The notes under the pieces: generated by a model
Seen by the model: only the letters and a program-made list of their open reading frames with translations
Told to the model about the DNA's origin: nothing
Databases searched by the model: none
From: Bacteroides sp. AN502(2024)
GTDB taxonomy: Bacteria > Bacteroidota > Bacteroidia > Bacteroidales > Bacteroidaceae
DNA: 64,000 bases
Direction: 5' to 3'
Assembly: GCF_041227145.1 (NCBI RefSeq)
Contig: NZ_JBGFSP010000003.1
Location: forward strand, 2,108,001 to 2,172,000
Translations under genes and position numbers: made by a program
In this document: positions 37,927 through 47,534 of the stretch, piece after piece
How positions within the stretch are numbered: position 1 is the first letter of the stretch
Layout: each line of letters begins with the position of its first letter

Positions 37927-37990
37927 TGTGCCATGCCTATGGCACAACTATGCCACTTCGTTGGCACAACTGTGCCATAGGCATGGCACA
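37927..37990. terminator. Large double palindrome between the convergent PULs
   Basis: The 20-bp arm TGTGCCATGCCTATGGCACA (37927-37946) is repeated as its exact reverse complement at 37971-37990. Each arm is itself a hairpin (TGTGCCAT, 4 nt, ATGGCACA), and a third small stem TGCCA/TGGCA lies between them (37951-37966). A T-rich tract (AATTTTTAGTTTTTT) follows on the plus strand, fitting termination of operon A2. The minus-strand sulfatase gene runs through most of it before its stop codon. It may be a repeat family. Confidence 0.7.
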
Positions 37991-39364
37991 AATTTTTAGT
38001 TTTTTCCCAGGAACATCATGCAGTTTGGGACGAGTCGGACGAATATTATTGGCATTCATCCAATTCTCAAGTATATCACGCAGTTTTTGCAATTCCTGGT
38101 TGTATTTATTTTCCATTACCAGGTTTCTTGTTTCCCCTCTGTCATTCTGTATGTCAAACAGTTGTTCACGATACCTTCCTTTATCGTAGAGCACATATTT
38201 ATAACGTTCGTTGCGCACCGCCCAACCTCTTGTCCTGCTGCCGTCAAACCGCGTTTCGGTGATGATGTATTCTTGGTGCAAAGCTTGCGGATTTCCTTCC
38301 TCTGCAATTTCCCGGAAAGACTTTCCGGCTGCCCCTTTCGGCAACTCGATGCCTGCCCAGGCGCATACGGAAGCAAAGAAATCCACCCCATTGCTGATGA
38401 GTTGGGGCAATACCTTGCCCGCATGTTTTTTTCCGGGTAAAGTCACGATAAGAGGAATGTTGATAACCTCTTCATATAAGGCTGATTTCTGATTCCAATG
38501 ATGAGCGCCTATCCCATCGCCGTGGTCGCTGGAAAAGATTACTACAGTATTTTCCCAAAGGTTATTCTGGTCGATGGCATCAATAATTTTTCCTATTTCC
38601 CTGTCTACTTTTTCTACCAGTCGATAATAAGTATAGCGGTACATACGCCAGTTTTCGGGAGTAAAATCGGCGGTTGGATATACATTGTAGTTATGAACTC
38701 TTTCGCTTTCAATGACATCGGCATCGTACGGGTTTTTGGCAAAATTGGCAGGCAATCCCGGACAATCCCGTATATCGGGGGTGTCCATATTTCCATAGGG
38801 TAAGTTCTGGCTACGCACATATTCGCAGATATTATGCGGGTTGTCATAGGAAGCTACCAGGAAAAACGGCTTTTTATGTTTACGCGAGAGATATTCGGCA
38901 CAAGCTTCTGCCAGTCCGTCGTCACTATGCTTATGTATGTTATCGAAACCATATTCTTTGTCGGGGACATCGAGTAGGGGAAGGTGCCATTTACCTCCAT
39001 AGGCACAATCATATCCGGCATTTTTCATTAAAGTGCCCAGTGTCTGTGTTTTAAGAGAGTCGGGCATCGGTGAACCGTTGACAGACAATCCTACTGCATC
39101 CGGATAGTGGCCTGTGAACATGGCTCCACGTGAAGGGCCACTGAGTGGAGCTGTGCAATAAGCGTTATTGAACAGTATACCAGCCGCTGCCAGGCGGTCG
39201 AGATTGGGAGTATGCAGATCTGTATTTCCGGTGCAACTCATGGCACTGGCCGTATGTTGGTCGGTGAAGATATAGATGATGTTGGGACGTTCGGTGGCAG
39301 AGGCCATCGAAGAGCATAGCAACGAAAAACATGCCAGATGCCTCATTGAGATTTCTTTTGCCAT
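37937..39364 (-). CDS. Ser-type S1 family sulfatase, last gene of the PUL B operon
   Basis: A 475-residue exported sulfatase. S75 in TAPLSGPSRGAMFTG is the residue converted to formylglycine; IYIFTDQHTASAMSC and VIFSSDHGDGIGAHH are the metal-site segments. ATG 39364 (MAKEISMRHLACF) is preferred to the upstream in-frame codons, which run into the PL15 gene. The last roughly 17 codons (from about KICAMPMAQLCQ) are encoded by the palindrome at 37937-37990, so the native tail may have been replaced. In a heparan sulfate pathway it could be a 2-O, 6-O or 3-O sulfatase; the specificity is not readable from the sequence. Confidence 0.85.
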   Translation of the reverse strand: MAKEISMRHLACFSLLCSSMASATERPNIIYIFTDQHTASAMSCTGNTDLHTPNLDRLAAAGILFNNAYCTAPLSGPSRGAMFTGHYPDAVGLSVNGSPMPDSLKTQTLGTLMKNAGYDCAYGGKWHLPLLDVPDKEYGFDNIHKHSDDGLAEACAEYLSRKHKKPFFLVASYDNPHNICEYVRSQNLPYGNMDTPDIRDCPGLPANFAKNPYDADVIESERVHNYNVYPTADFTPENWRMYRYTYYRLVEKVDREIGKIIDAIDQNNLWENTVVIFSSDHGDGIGAHHWNQKSALYEEVINIPLIVTLPGKKHAGKVLPQLISNGVDFFASVCAWAGIELPKGAAGKSFREIAEEGNPQALHQEYIITETRFDGSRTRGWAVRNERYKYVLYDKGRYREQLFDIQNDRGETRNLVMENKYNQELQKLRDILENWMNANNIRPTRPKLHDVPGKKLKICAMPMAQLCQRSGIVVP

Positions 39365-39404
39365 ATTACTAGTTTTAATAATTTGATTTTGCTTTAAAAT
39401 GACA

Positions 39405-42011
39405 TTATATTTCAAGTTCCGGTAAGGAATCAACCAGCTTTTTCTTTATTATTTTTCCGTCTACCCGATCTATAATGGTTGTGGCACCTTTGTTCGAGTC
39501 ATAATTGAAGTCCAGCGAAACTCCGCTTTGTTCATTCTTTATATGCAGGAATGCATCACCTTCACTTTCCAGATTACATTCGATAATCCATCCTTCTACT
39601 GTTATGCGGTTCCCTTCATGATTAACCATAGCATCGGCACGGTTGTTTCCATGCACATCAATCACATTGAGAAAACATACCTTGCTGCAAGGAGTTGTTG
39701 TTGCTGTGAAATGATAATGATTGGAGAGAGTTTTGCCAAGTCGTTTTTTCCAATCGACAGCAGCTACGAAAAAGGTGTCTGTTTGCGCATAAGTCATTTT
39801 TTGTGAAGAGAACAGATGAGCTATGGATATTCCGTCTGCTTTGTTCTTTCCTAAAATGCGCAATCCGCCTTTCTCCTCAGTGACTTCCATAGGTAGCTCT
39901 ACCGTATGCAGCAGGTAATCCCATTTCACCGGCTCTTTACCAACCATTTCATCGTAAACGACAAACAATCCCGAACGTCCCAGCTGAACAATATGCCTTC
40001 GGAAGAAATCCAGTTTATTCTCATCCCAGCCTTTTTCCGGTGTATACTGAGTACCGGACAAAAGTCCGCGTTTCAGCCACAACGGAGAAACCACTTTTCC
40101 ATAAGCATTGGAAGCATCGCCTACGACGTAGGAGATTTCTTCTCCTTCATAATAACGAGGAATCCATCCATAACCTTCCGTTCCTATTTTTTGTCCCATA
40201 CCATTCATCAATATGGAATTATGGGCGCGGGTATTCCGATAGGCATACATACAATGGTCATCTGTAAATCCGGTACGATGTCCACTGCTATAGAAAATCG
40301 CCTTTCCGCCAAAGAAGGTATTGAAGGCGTTTTGATTAGCTAAAGCATGGGAAGTGCTACCATAGGGACTGCTACGGAAAGAGAGCATGGCATTGTTGAC
40401 GTGATGCCCTATGTCGGTGTGCATCAGTGCAGTGCCTGTCTGGCTGAAAACTTTGGATTGAGGCAGTTCCGACAGATGAGCGCTATAAGCAGGTCTTTCC
40501 TTCTTTGTTGTACAACGATACCAAGTCAAATCCGCAGGTTTAGCTTCGAATGCTTTCGACAGAATGTCAGGGTCTTCCTGCATAATTTCGTGCACATAAG
40601 CTGCCGCCCACGGATTGTTGCATTCGCGTGCCAGCGCATCGGCATATCCCACGCGACCTCCATTTGGAGTGCGCTGCCCCTCATGTGAGTTACCATGTCC
40701 TCCGGATTTAGAGAAGGGAGGTTGTTGGTAAATGACGTATAAAACATTGTTGTTATACCACGGATCGGCAAAGAAGTTGAAGCCGGATATGCGTGAGAAA
40801 AAGGCCGGTATCTCTATCAGTGTGCGTATATTTACGTGAAAATAAGAGTCTCCATTATGCCAGGCGCCATCCTCATTCAGTCCTGGAAGACGGGAAATCC
40901 ATTCATTATAGCAATAATCCGTCCACACGGATGCTTCCGGAATTTCACCGACTGTGGCGAAGGCTGCCATTGTCAGAATACGGAAAGTCATTTGCCATAC
41001 ATGGTTATCTGCAATACGGTTCTCCAGATGATTAACGTATTCATGATAGAATTTATTTCCAATATTCCGGATGTTGTCTAATAGTAATTGTTTTTCTGAC
41101 GGAGACAGCAGGTTGTAGAACCCGTCGTACGCTGATGTACTCATAGACAGTAAGGTGGATAGATTGAAGTCACCTGCAAAGTATTTGCTTGTTTGCCAAG
41201 AAAGAATTTTACTCAACCGATTGATGCCTTCCCGATAATACTTTTCATCTTTTGTCAGCAGATAGGCACGTACCAATGCTTCCACATTGGCTTCTTCTCT
41301 GTCCACAATCTTACGGCTCTCGCGGATAAGGGCTGATTTACGTTGTACGGCATTGGTTAATGTAACTACATTTGTTGTATCTATCTCCTCCTGAAGATGC
41401 TTCAATGGATGAGAAATGCACCGGGAAGCCATGTTCATATAGGCCTGAGCTTCCGGATTATTCTTATTCTTCGTTATAATTTCCTCCCAGTCATTCGCAT
41501 CCAATAATACGCGTGGGTGGTGAGAAGGGTATTTTGCCAGGACTTTTTCTAATGCGGGGGGATTAAATTCCGGTGTGTCTTTACCTATATAAAATTGATA
41601 AACCGGTGACCATTCTTCTTTGCCTTCAGGAGTGACGTAAGCATGTTGCCAGTACCATTTTCCCTGAGCCAGGCACTGGAAGGGATTGAAAAAGGCCCAG
41701 GGGCGTTCCCCGGTCAACACTTCTTTTTGAAAGTTCTTGTCCTGGGAGATACGAATCCGATAGACTACCTTCGGCTTTTTATCCACTTGTCCCGGAACTC
41801 CATCCAATACCGGACCTAAATGCGGGAACTTGTCTGGCCACATAAAACGCGGCGGATTTACCTTGACGTAGGTACCATTTGCGGGAGAGGGAGTTGCACG
41901 AACTTCGTGCATCAATGTTTCATCAGAAGTTTTTATGACGGCAGATTGATTAGAACTACCGCATGCCATCAACAGGTAAAAGGCTGGTAAGCCCAATAAT
42001 ATCTTTTTCAT
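39405..42011 (-). CDS. PL15-like exolytic lyase (DUF4962 plus heparinase II/III domain)
   Basis: An 868-residue lipoprotein (signal LLMAC). The N-terminal DUF4962 part (about 30-150, VNPPRFMWPDKFPHLGPV, WYWQHAYVTPEG) is followed by an alpha/alpha toroid (ADNHVWQMTFRILTMAAFATVGE, DGAWHNGDSYFHVN) and a heparinase II/III beta-sandwich (STSHALANQNAFNTFFGGKAIF, RNTRAHNSILMNGMGQ). From memory this matches BT4652 of B. thetaiotaomicron, an exolytic heparin/heparan lyase of PL15; PL33 has a similar layout. It would cleave oligosaccharides in the periplasm, leaving unsaturated uronates for GH88. Its start overlaps the MFS stop by 4 bp (ATGA). Confidence 0.8.
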   Translation of the reverse strand: MKKILLGLPAFYLLMACGSSNQSAVIKTSDETLMHEVRATPSPANGTYVKVNPPRFMWPDKFPHLGPVLDGVPGQVDKKPKVVYRIRISQDKNFQKEVLTGERPWAFFNPFQCLAQGKWYWQHAYVTPEGKEEWSPVYQFYIGKDTPEFNPPALEKVLAKYPSHHPRVLLDANDWEEIITKNKNNPEAQAYMNMASRCISHPLKHLQEEIDTTNVVTLTNAVQRKSALIRESRKIVDREEANVEALVRAYLLTKDEKYYREGINRLSKILSWQTSKYFAGDFNLSTLLSMSTSAYDGFYNLLSPSEKQLLLDNIRNIGNKFYHEYVNHLENRIADNHVWQMTFRILTMAAFATVGEIPEASVWTDYCYNEWISRLPGLNEDGAWHNGDSYFHVNIRTLIEIPAFFSRISGFNFFADPWYNNNVLYVIYQQPPFSKSGGHGNSHEGQRTPNGGRVGYADALARECNNPWAAAYVHEIMQEDPDILSKAFEAKPADLTWYRCTTKKERPAYSAHLSELPQSKVFSQTGTALMHTDIGHHVNNAMLSFRSSPYGSTSHALANQNAFNTFFGGKAIFYSSGHRTGFTDDHCMYAYRNTRAHNSILMNGMGQKIGTEGYGWIPRYYEGEEISYVVGDASNAYGKVVSPLWLKRGLLSGTQYTPEKGWDENKLDFFRRHIVQLGRSGLFVVYDEMVGKEPVKWDYLLHTVELPMEVTEEKGGLRILGKNKADGISIAHLFSSQKMTYAQTDTFFVAAVDWKKRLGKTLSNHYHFTATTTPCSKVCFLNVIDVHGNNRADAMVNHEGNRITVEGWIIECNLESEGDAFLHIKNEQSGVSLDFNYDSNKGATTIIDRVDGKIIKKKLVDSLPELEI

Positions 42012-43303
42012 TTCAGTCTTTTATTTTTGTTTTTGAAACCAATCAGTTCTTTCAGGCTGACTGTTTTATTGTTAACCAGCGGGTGTGCCCAAAAGCCGAT
42101 AAACGTAATATATCCCATGAAAACTAGAATAAGGAGCATTCCCGTGTGTAATGAAGTGGCATCGGATACCAGGCTGACAAGTAGCGGGCCGCCTGCACCT
42201 CCCACAATTCCAGAGCAAAGAATACCGGCAAAAGAACCGTGATTCTGGGTTACTGTATTCAGAGCTAATGAGAATACAATGGAGTACATCATTGAAATGC
42301 AGAAACCGATTGCCGGAAATGCCCATATCGCAACTTTTGCAGGACCGAACAATGCCATCAACAGTAAACTCATGGAAAGTAGTCCTGATATTTGCAGGAG
42401 ACGTTTACTGTCTATCAGCTTCAGCAAGAACATGCCAAACAGGCAACCAACAGTCATCGACCCCCAGAAATAGCTAATGCTTTGTGCACCGACAGTCTTT
42501 GGATCAATGTCATGATACTGTTCCAAGAATGTGCTCATAAAAATAGAGACACTCTGTTCTGTACTGACATAGCAGAAGATTCCCAAAAAGAAAAGCCATA
42601 CGTATTTTTGATGGAACAATTGCTTATAGGAGGAAGAGGAACTGCTACGTTCATCATCTTTCAGTTCAATGTGCGGAAAATGAACGAATAATACAATGAG
42701 TAACATAGCCAGCAGCAGTGCTGTAAATATCCAATACAGGGAAACCCAGGGGAGAGTGACCGGAGTAATTTTTGCCAGGATATCCAGTAAGAAATTCTGT
42801 CCCTGCTGATAAACTTCCGGTTTTAGTGCATGTATCAGCCAGGTGTAAACCAAAGGACTGATAAAAGAGGCTACTCCGAAAACAAACTGTGCCAACTCTG
42901 CTATAAATGCATAATTCTCTTCTCCGCCGACAACACGTTGCAGAGGATTGATTACAGTCTGCAACATGGCCATTCCCAAACCAATGATAAAGGAAGACAG
43001 AAGCAGTATCGGATAAAAAGGAAAACATGCAAACAGGATAGTACCTATAAATGGTATTAGGAAGCCGGTAAATAGCACGGGTTTTTCTCCATATTTATCG
43101 ATTAATACGCCTGCAGGTATCGACATGATGGCATAAGCCAGGAAAAAAGAGGTCGGTATAAACCCTGCCATTGCCAGATTTTTCAGTTCAAAGTTATGGA
43201 TAATCTCAGGGATTAGCGGCCCGAGAATATTCGTAATGAATGAAATGGTAAACCAGAACATCATGATTGATGTCAGCATACCCCATTTCTTGTTATTTTT
43301 CAT
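42008..43303 (-). CDS. MFS sugar permease
   Basis: A 431-residue major facilitator protein with 12 predicted membrane helices and the loop motif GVLIDKYGEKPVLFTG between helices 2 and 3. It resembles the fucose/hexose proton symporters of Bacteroides (HNFELKNLAMAGFIPTSFFLAYAIMSIPAG). In this operon, between a periplasmic lyase and a sugar kinase, it most likely imports the monosaccharide left after desulfation (N-acetylglucosamine or glucosamine), or a uronate. It overlaps the PL15 gene by 4 bp, so the two are translationally coupled. Confidence 0.88.
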   Translation of the reverse strand: MKNNKKWGMLTSIMMFWFTISFITNILGPLIPEIIHNFELKNLAMAGFIPTSFFLAYAIMSIPAGVLIDKYGEKPVLFTGFLIPFIGTILFACFPFYPILLLSSFIIGLGMAMLQTVINPLQRVVGGEENYAFIAELAQFVFGVASFISPLVYTWLIHALKPEVYQQGQNFLLDILAKITPVTLPWVSLYWIFTALLLAMLLIVLFVHFPHIELKDDERSSSSSSYKQLFHQKYVWLFFLGIFCYVSTEQSVSIFMSTFLEQYHDIDPKTVGAQSISYFWGSMTVGCLFGMFLLKLIDSKRLLQISGLLSMSLLLMALFGPAKVAIWAFPAIGFCISMMYSIVFSLALNTVTQNHGSFAGILCSGIVGGAGGPLLVSLVSDATSLHTGMLLILVFMGYITFIGFWAHPLVNNKTVSLKELIGFKNKNKRLK

Positions 43304-43317
43304 GATATATCGTTCGT

Positions 43318-44247
43318 TTATAGAATTAATGATGCGGCTCCGATAAGTCCGGCTTTATTACCTAATGATGCGGCTACAATTTCTGTATGTAAGGCACAAT
43401 CTGTTATAACATGTTCCCGAACCACTTCCCTTATCTTCTCTAAGTAAAAAGTGCCGGATTCTGCAACACCTCCTCCTATTACGAACCGTTGGGGGCTGAA
43501 TATGTTGACAAATCCAGCGATTCCTCTTCCCAGATAGTAGAAGTGTTCATTCATGCATTTAACAGCTATCGGAAAATCTTCATGATACAGGCGGACAATT
43601 AGTTCTCCGTTTATTTCCGTATCAAAGCTCAGGTTCTGCTCTTTAGCCAACGTGCTGAAACGTCTTACCAAAGCGGAAGTCGAGGCATAATGTTCCAGAC
43701 AGCCAACCGCTCCGCAAGCACAACGTTCACCGTTGGCTATCAACGGCACGTGTCCCAGCTCCGTTCCCCGGTTGGCATAACCGTTGAATAATTTGCCATC
43801 AATAATGACGGCTCCGCCAATACCGGTTCCTACAGTCAGAAACACCACGTGGGTATAACCTCTTCCTGCACCATATTTCGTTTCTCCCAACCCCATCAGG
43901 TTGGCATCATTTCCAACGACTACCGGTATTTTCATCTGTTCTTCCAGAAGAGATGCCACATCTATGTTTTCCCAACCAATAATATTTTCCGCACCTCCCA
44001 GTACGATACGGTTCGTCTCATCTACAATCCCAGGTGTACCAATTCCGATGCCGAGTATAGTCCAGTTTTGTTTGACAGCTTCATCTTTTAACAACATGGC
44101 AGCTTTTGTCAACTGTTCGATTACTTTTGCAGCTGAAACAGAAGCAAAAGAGGGTAATTTTCCCTCAAAGAAAGAATTACCCGTTTTATCTACCAAAGCA
44201 TATTTTATAGATGTGCCACCTAAGTCAATACCAATCGCATATTCCAT
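43318..44247 (-). CDS. ROK family sugar kinase
   Basis: A 309-residue cytoplasmic kinase. It shows the ATP site IGIDLGGTSIKYAL, the catalytic aspartate in VVGNDANLMGLGE, and the ROK zinc motif in HVPLIANGERCACGAVGCLEHYAS. ATG 44247 gives the usual MEYAIGIDLGG start; a longer form from 44274 would overlap the preceding TAA by one base (TAATG) and is also possible. In a heparan sulfate locus its likely substrate is N-acetylglucosamine or glucosamine. It lies 14 bp upstream of the MFS permease gene. Confidence 0.88.
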   Translation of the reverse strand: MEYAIGIDLGGTSIKYALVDKTGNSFFEGKLPSFASVSAAKVIEQLTKAAMLLKDEAVKQNWTILGIGIGTPGIVDETNRIVLGGAENIIGWENIDVASLLEEQMKIPVVVGNDANLMGLGETKYGAGRGYTHVVFLTVGTGIGGAVIIDGKLFNGYANRGTELGHVPLIANGERCACGAVGCLEHYASTSALVRRFSTLAKEQNLSFDTEINGELIVRLYHEDFPIAVKCMNEHFYYLGRGIAGFVNIFSPQRFVIGGGVAESGTFYLEKIREVVREHVITDCALHTEIVAASLGNKAGLIGAASLIL

Positions 44248-44273
44248 AGTTTGCTGTATCAAATAAGGAAACA

Positions 44274-45902
44274 TTATGTTCTTTCTACCCATATAGGAGA
44301 ACTCCATGCCCATTGCTGGTCACGTTGGCGGACTCTGACATAGTAATAGTCTGTATCTCTTTCGGGTTGGGTATCTTCCATATAATGTTCAACCGTAAAG
44401 CAACTTTCCGGCATTGCACGGTTGAAGAGAATAGCTTCGCTGAGCCATCCTATCATGAAATGTGAATGGGAACCTTCCAAAAGTTCACCCAACGAATGTT
44501 CAAATTTCTTGCCATTGAATTCGGCTGTAATCATGCCGTCTTTAGGCATAGTCACATCCAAAATGACAGCTTGCATGGCAGGAGTGGTTGTGTTTGGGTT
44601 CTTGGAACTGTACATATCCAACTCTGTATCTTTGTCCGTAACAGACACAATACGGTTTACTTTTGTTTCGAACTCAGCTTCTCCAGGTTGCGGAGAGGTG
44701 AAGGCAGCGCCACGGAAGCAAGGTTCCACGGCATTGATATTCCCTTTATTTATGGACAGCTTTCCTTGCCAATGTACATACTGCTCTTCACGATTCCACC
44801 CAAAATCAATCTTTACCTTGCAACGTACCATATCTCCTTCCGGTATTTCGGGCAACAACGGGCCGCTTAAACGGGCAATGCACTTTCTATTTTTGATGAT
44901 GTCAATATAATCAATACAGCTGCCTCCCTCCACATTCAGATAAATACGGCGGCTGTTTCCCCGTACTACATCACCCGGAAACGCGTCATTCAGACGGAAA
45001 TCTATATTGATCTTATCACCTGTGGCACAGCAGACGTGACGGTTCTTCATGGCATCCCAGATTTTATCACGAGTCAATGACTCTGCAAGGATACCTATGC
45101 GACCGTCACCGTAGCTGCCTGGATAACCAGCATGTTGGTCGGTCGAACCCATAATGCCGAATTTCTTACCTTGTTCCAATCCGTATTGAATGGTACCTTC
45201 CCATTGGCGAGGACCCATATCATGCAGATAATTATAGTCTCCCTGATCGCTCTCTGCCAATCCATGACGGGAATACATCTCTACAAATGGAGTCTGGTCT
45301 CCTTCAGTAAAGAAATTCCAGTTATATCCGCGATACCCGGTCTGATAACCCATGTGATGCGGTGTGATAAAAACCTTATGTCCGCGTGCTTTCTGCTTCC
45401 AATCTTCAATGGATGTACACTCCACCAGCGGAGCATCCAAATCGTAATTCAAAGCTACATGATCGCCATGTTCCATGCTATGGGCTTCGTAGCCGACAAA
45501 GGTCAGGAATTCTCCCTCCTTGTTGTATTCATTGGTCATAGCTACGTACTTCTCATACCCGCCTTCGCGCAACCGCTTGAAAGCACCGGTATGGTAATCA
45601 ATCACCCATTTCAGGCGAGGATCGTCCGAGCCCGGAATATCGGGCCACATGGCATGAGGAGTGACGGATACAAAATCCAATTGTTCCTTGGCTGCTTCAA
45701 ATGCAGAACGCATGTCGCCATGACCATAGGTTATATTACAATGGTTGTGCAAATCTCCCCAGAAATACTTCAGATTACTGGCAGAGGGCATGACTTTCTT
45801 TCCTGCGGCAGTTCCTTGCTGACATGCAGATAATAAATTGCTGGAAGCGGCCAATCCGATAAGGGACCAGCCTGTATGCTTTAAAAATTTTCTTCTATCC
45901 AT
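44274..45902 (-). CDS. DUF3604 protein with PHP-like metal motif
   Basis: A 542-residue protein whose start (DRRKFLKHTG...LLSACQQ) combines a Tat-like twin arginine with a lipobox. The YFWGDLHNHCNITYGHG segment is the first metal motif of a PHP-type amidohydrolase fold; VFITPHHMGY and GSTDQHAGYPGSYGDGR supply further histidines and aspartates. This is the DUF3604 family. The C-terminal 200 residues are beta-rich (FEHSLGELLEGSHSHFMIGW). PHP-like enzymes hydrolyse phosphoesters or similar groups. I do not know its reaction here, but it sits mid-operon between a sulfatase and a kinase, so removal of a substituent from the glycan is plausible. Confidence 0.75.
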   Translation of the reverse strand: MDRRKFLKHTGWSLIGLAASSNLLSACQQGTAAGKKVMPSASNLKYFWGDLHNHCNITYGHGDMRSAFEAAKEQLDFVSVTPHAMWPDIPGSDDPRLKWVIDYHTGAFKRLREGGYEKYVAMTNEYNKEGEFLTFVGYEAHSMEHGDHVALNYDLDAPLVECTSIEDWKQKARGHKVFITPHHMGYQTGYRGYNWNFFTEGDQTPFVEMYSRHGLAESDQGDYNYLHDMGPRQWEGTIQYGLEQGKKFGIMGSTDQHAGYPGSYGDGRIGILAESLTRDKIWDAMKNRHVCCATGDKINIDFRLNDAFPGDVVRGNSRRIYLNVEGGSCIDYIDIIKNRKCIARLSGPLLPEIPEGDMVRCKVKIDFGWNREEQYVHWQGKLSINKGNINAVEPCFRGAAFTSPQPGEAEFETKVNRIVSVTDKDTELDMYSSKNPNTTTPAMQAVILDVTMPKDGMITAEFNGKKFEHSLGELLEGSHSHFMIGWLSEAILFNRAMPESCFTVEHYMEDTQPERDTDYYYVRVRQRDQQWAWSSPIWVERT

Positions 45903-45916
45903 GGTATTTATTTAGA

Positions 45917-47521
45917 TTATCTATTTTTCATTAACCGCCTGTCGCCTTTGAACAGTTCGTTTACCTTTTCATCAGGGTCATCATCCTTATACTGTTGCTG
46001 GGTTTCTTTCAGCAGTGATATAAGTTCCGCTCGTTTGTCGGCATATTCCGGTTTGTCAAACACATTAGTTAGTTCACTCGGATCGTTCTTTAAGTCGTAC
46101 ATTTCCCACTCGTCCACATCATTATAGAAGTGAATCAGCTTGAAGTCTGTGGTGCGAATGCCATAATGCCTTTTGACCGAATGCTCTGCCGGATATTCAT
46201 AATAGTGGTAATAGGCAGCTTTCCTCCAGTCTGCCGGAGTTTTCCCCTCATTGTTCAAAATTGGTTTGAGAGACTTTCCTTGAATATCTGCCGGTATATC
46301 TACTCCCGCAAAATCCAACAATGTAGGAGCGAAATCCACATTCATGGCAATGGCACTCGATACACTACCCGCCTTGATTGCTTTCGGATAGCGGATAACC
46401 AGTGGCATACGCTGGCATTCTTCATACATAAAGCGTTTGTCAAACCAGCCATGTTCGCCCAAGAAGAATCCTTGATCCGAAGTATAGATAATGATCGTAT
46501 TGTCCAGCTCACCGTTTTTTTCCAGATAACTGAGTAGTCTTCCTATGTTTTCGTCCACGGCTACAATAGTTGCCAGATAATCGCGCATATATTGCTGGTA
46601 CTTCCAACTAATCAGTTCTTTTCCTTTTAAGTTGTCGTTGCGGTATTCTGAAATACGTTGGGCGTATGCTGAATCCCACTTATCCTGTACATCAGCCGGC
46701 ATACGCTTGTAAACTTGATAGAGGCGATTCGTTGTATCCTTCAGCATTTCTTCACGGGTCAGCAGTTTCAAATCCCAGTCATTGGTCAGTGTATGTTCAA
46801 TGGACATATCCTGTTCTCTGGCAGCAGAACCTCTGCCTTCGTATGTATCGAAAAGTGTGACAGGTTCGGGGAATACCGTGTTGTTGAACATTCCCAAATG
46901 GCGGGGGGCAGGCATCCAGTTACGGTGCGGGGCTTTCTGGTGATACATCATACAGAAAGGTTTGCTTTTATCTCGATGTTCCAGATATTCGATGGCCTTG
47001 TCTGTGATAATATCGGTTGTATATCCCTGCTCTACAATTTGCTTCCCGTTCTCATTAAAATCGGGGTTGTAATAATCGCCTTGTTCATGCTGTCCTGTCA
47101 GGATGCACCAGTAGTCAAACCCTTGCGGTTCGGTAATCAGATGCCATTTACCGATAATGGAAGTCTGGTAACCGGCAGCTTGCAACAATTTGGGGAAGGT
47201 TTGTTGACTGCCGTCAAAAGTGCTGGCATTGTCTGTGAATCCGTTGATATGGCTGAATTTGCCCGTCAAGATACAAGCCCTTGACGGACCGGATAAAGCA
47301 TTGACCGCATAACAATTGTCCATACGAATACCTTCATTGGCAATCCTGTCCATGTTGGGAGTCTGAAGAAGACGTCCACCGTAACATGAAATGGCTTGCG
47401 TAGTATGGTCGTCCGTCATCATAAAGATTATATTCGGACGTTTCGCTTCCTCTTTGCCGGAACTGCAAGCGGACATCCCGATGGCAGTCAAAGGCAGAAA
47501 TATGTATGATAAACGATTCAT
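45917..47521 (-). CDS. Ser-type sulfatase, GlcNAc-6-sulfatase-like (S1_11)
   Basis: A 534-residue lipoprotein (signal ending GMSAC) from ATG 47521. S77 in NALSGPSRACILTGKF is the formylglycine precursor; IIFMMTDDHTTQAISCYGG and YTSDQGFFLGEHGWFDKRFMYEE hold the metal site. The overall sequence and its place next to PL12 match my memory of BT4656, the N-acetylglucosamine-6-O-sulfatase of the B. thetaiotaomicron heparan sulfate locus. It would act in the periplasm after the disaccharide has been cut. It lies 13 bp downstream of the PL12 gene. Confidence 0.87.
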   Translation of the reverse strand: MNRLSYIFLPLTAIGMSACSSGKEEAKRPNIIFMMTDDHTTQAISCYGGRLLQTPNMDRIANEGIRMDNCYAVNALSGPSRACILTGKFSHINGFTDNASTFDGSQQTFPKLLQAAGYQTSIIGKWHLITEPQGFDYWCILTGQHEQGDYYNPDFNENGKQIVEQGYTTDIITDKAIEYLEHRDKSKPFCMMYHQKAPHRNWMPAPRHLGMFNNTVFPEPVTLFDTYEGRGSAAREQDMSIEHTLTNDWDLKLLTREEMLKDTTNRLYQVYKRMPADVQDKWDSAYAQRISEYRNDNLKGKELISWKYQQYMRDYLATIVAVDENIGRLLSYLEKNGELDNTIIIYTSDQGFFLGEHGWFDKRFMYEECQRMPLVIRYPKAIKAGSVSSAIAMNVDFAPTLLDFAGVDIPADIQGKSLKPILNNEGKTPADWRKAAYYHYYEYPAEHSVKRHYGIRTTDFKLIHFYNDVDEWEMYDLKNDPSELTNVFDKPEYADKRAELISLLKETQQQYKDDDPDEKVNELFKGDRRLMKNR

Positions 47522-47534
47522 TATAAAAGTTTTC

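Noticed and set aside
39405..42011. Assignment of the DUF4962 lyase to PL33 instead of PL15
   Set aside because: The fold and domains fit both, but the neighbours (MFS, ROK, PL12, GH88, SusCD) match the PL15-containing heparin locus.
45132..45833. 233-codon plus-strand frame opposite the DUF3604 gene
   Set aside because: It is antisense to a well-supported conserved gene and has no family features; it looks like a shadow frame.
46715..47284. 189-codon plus-strand frame opposite the sulfatase gene
   Set aside because: It lies wholly opposite a clear sulfatase with an intact active site, without a promoter or domain of its own.
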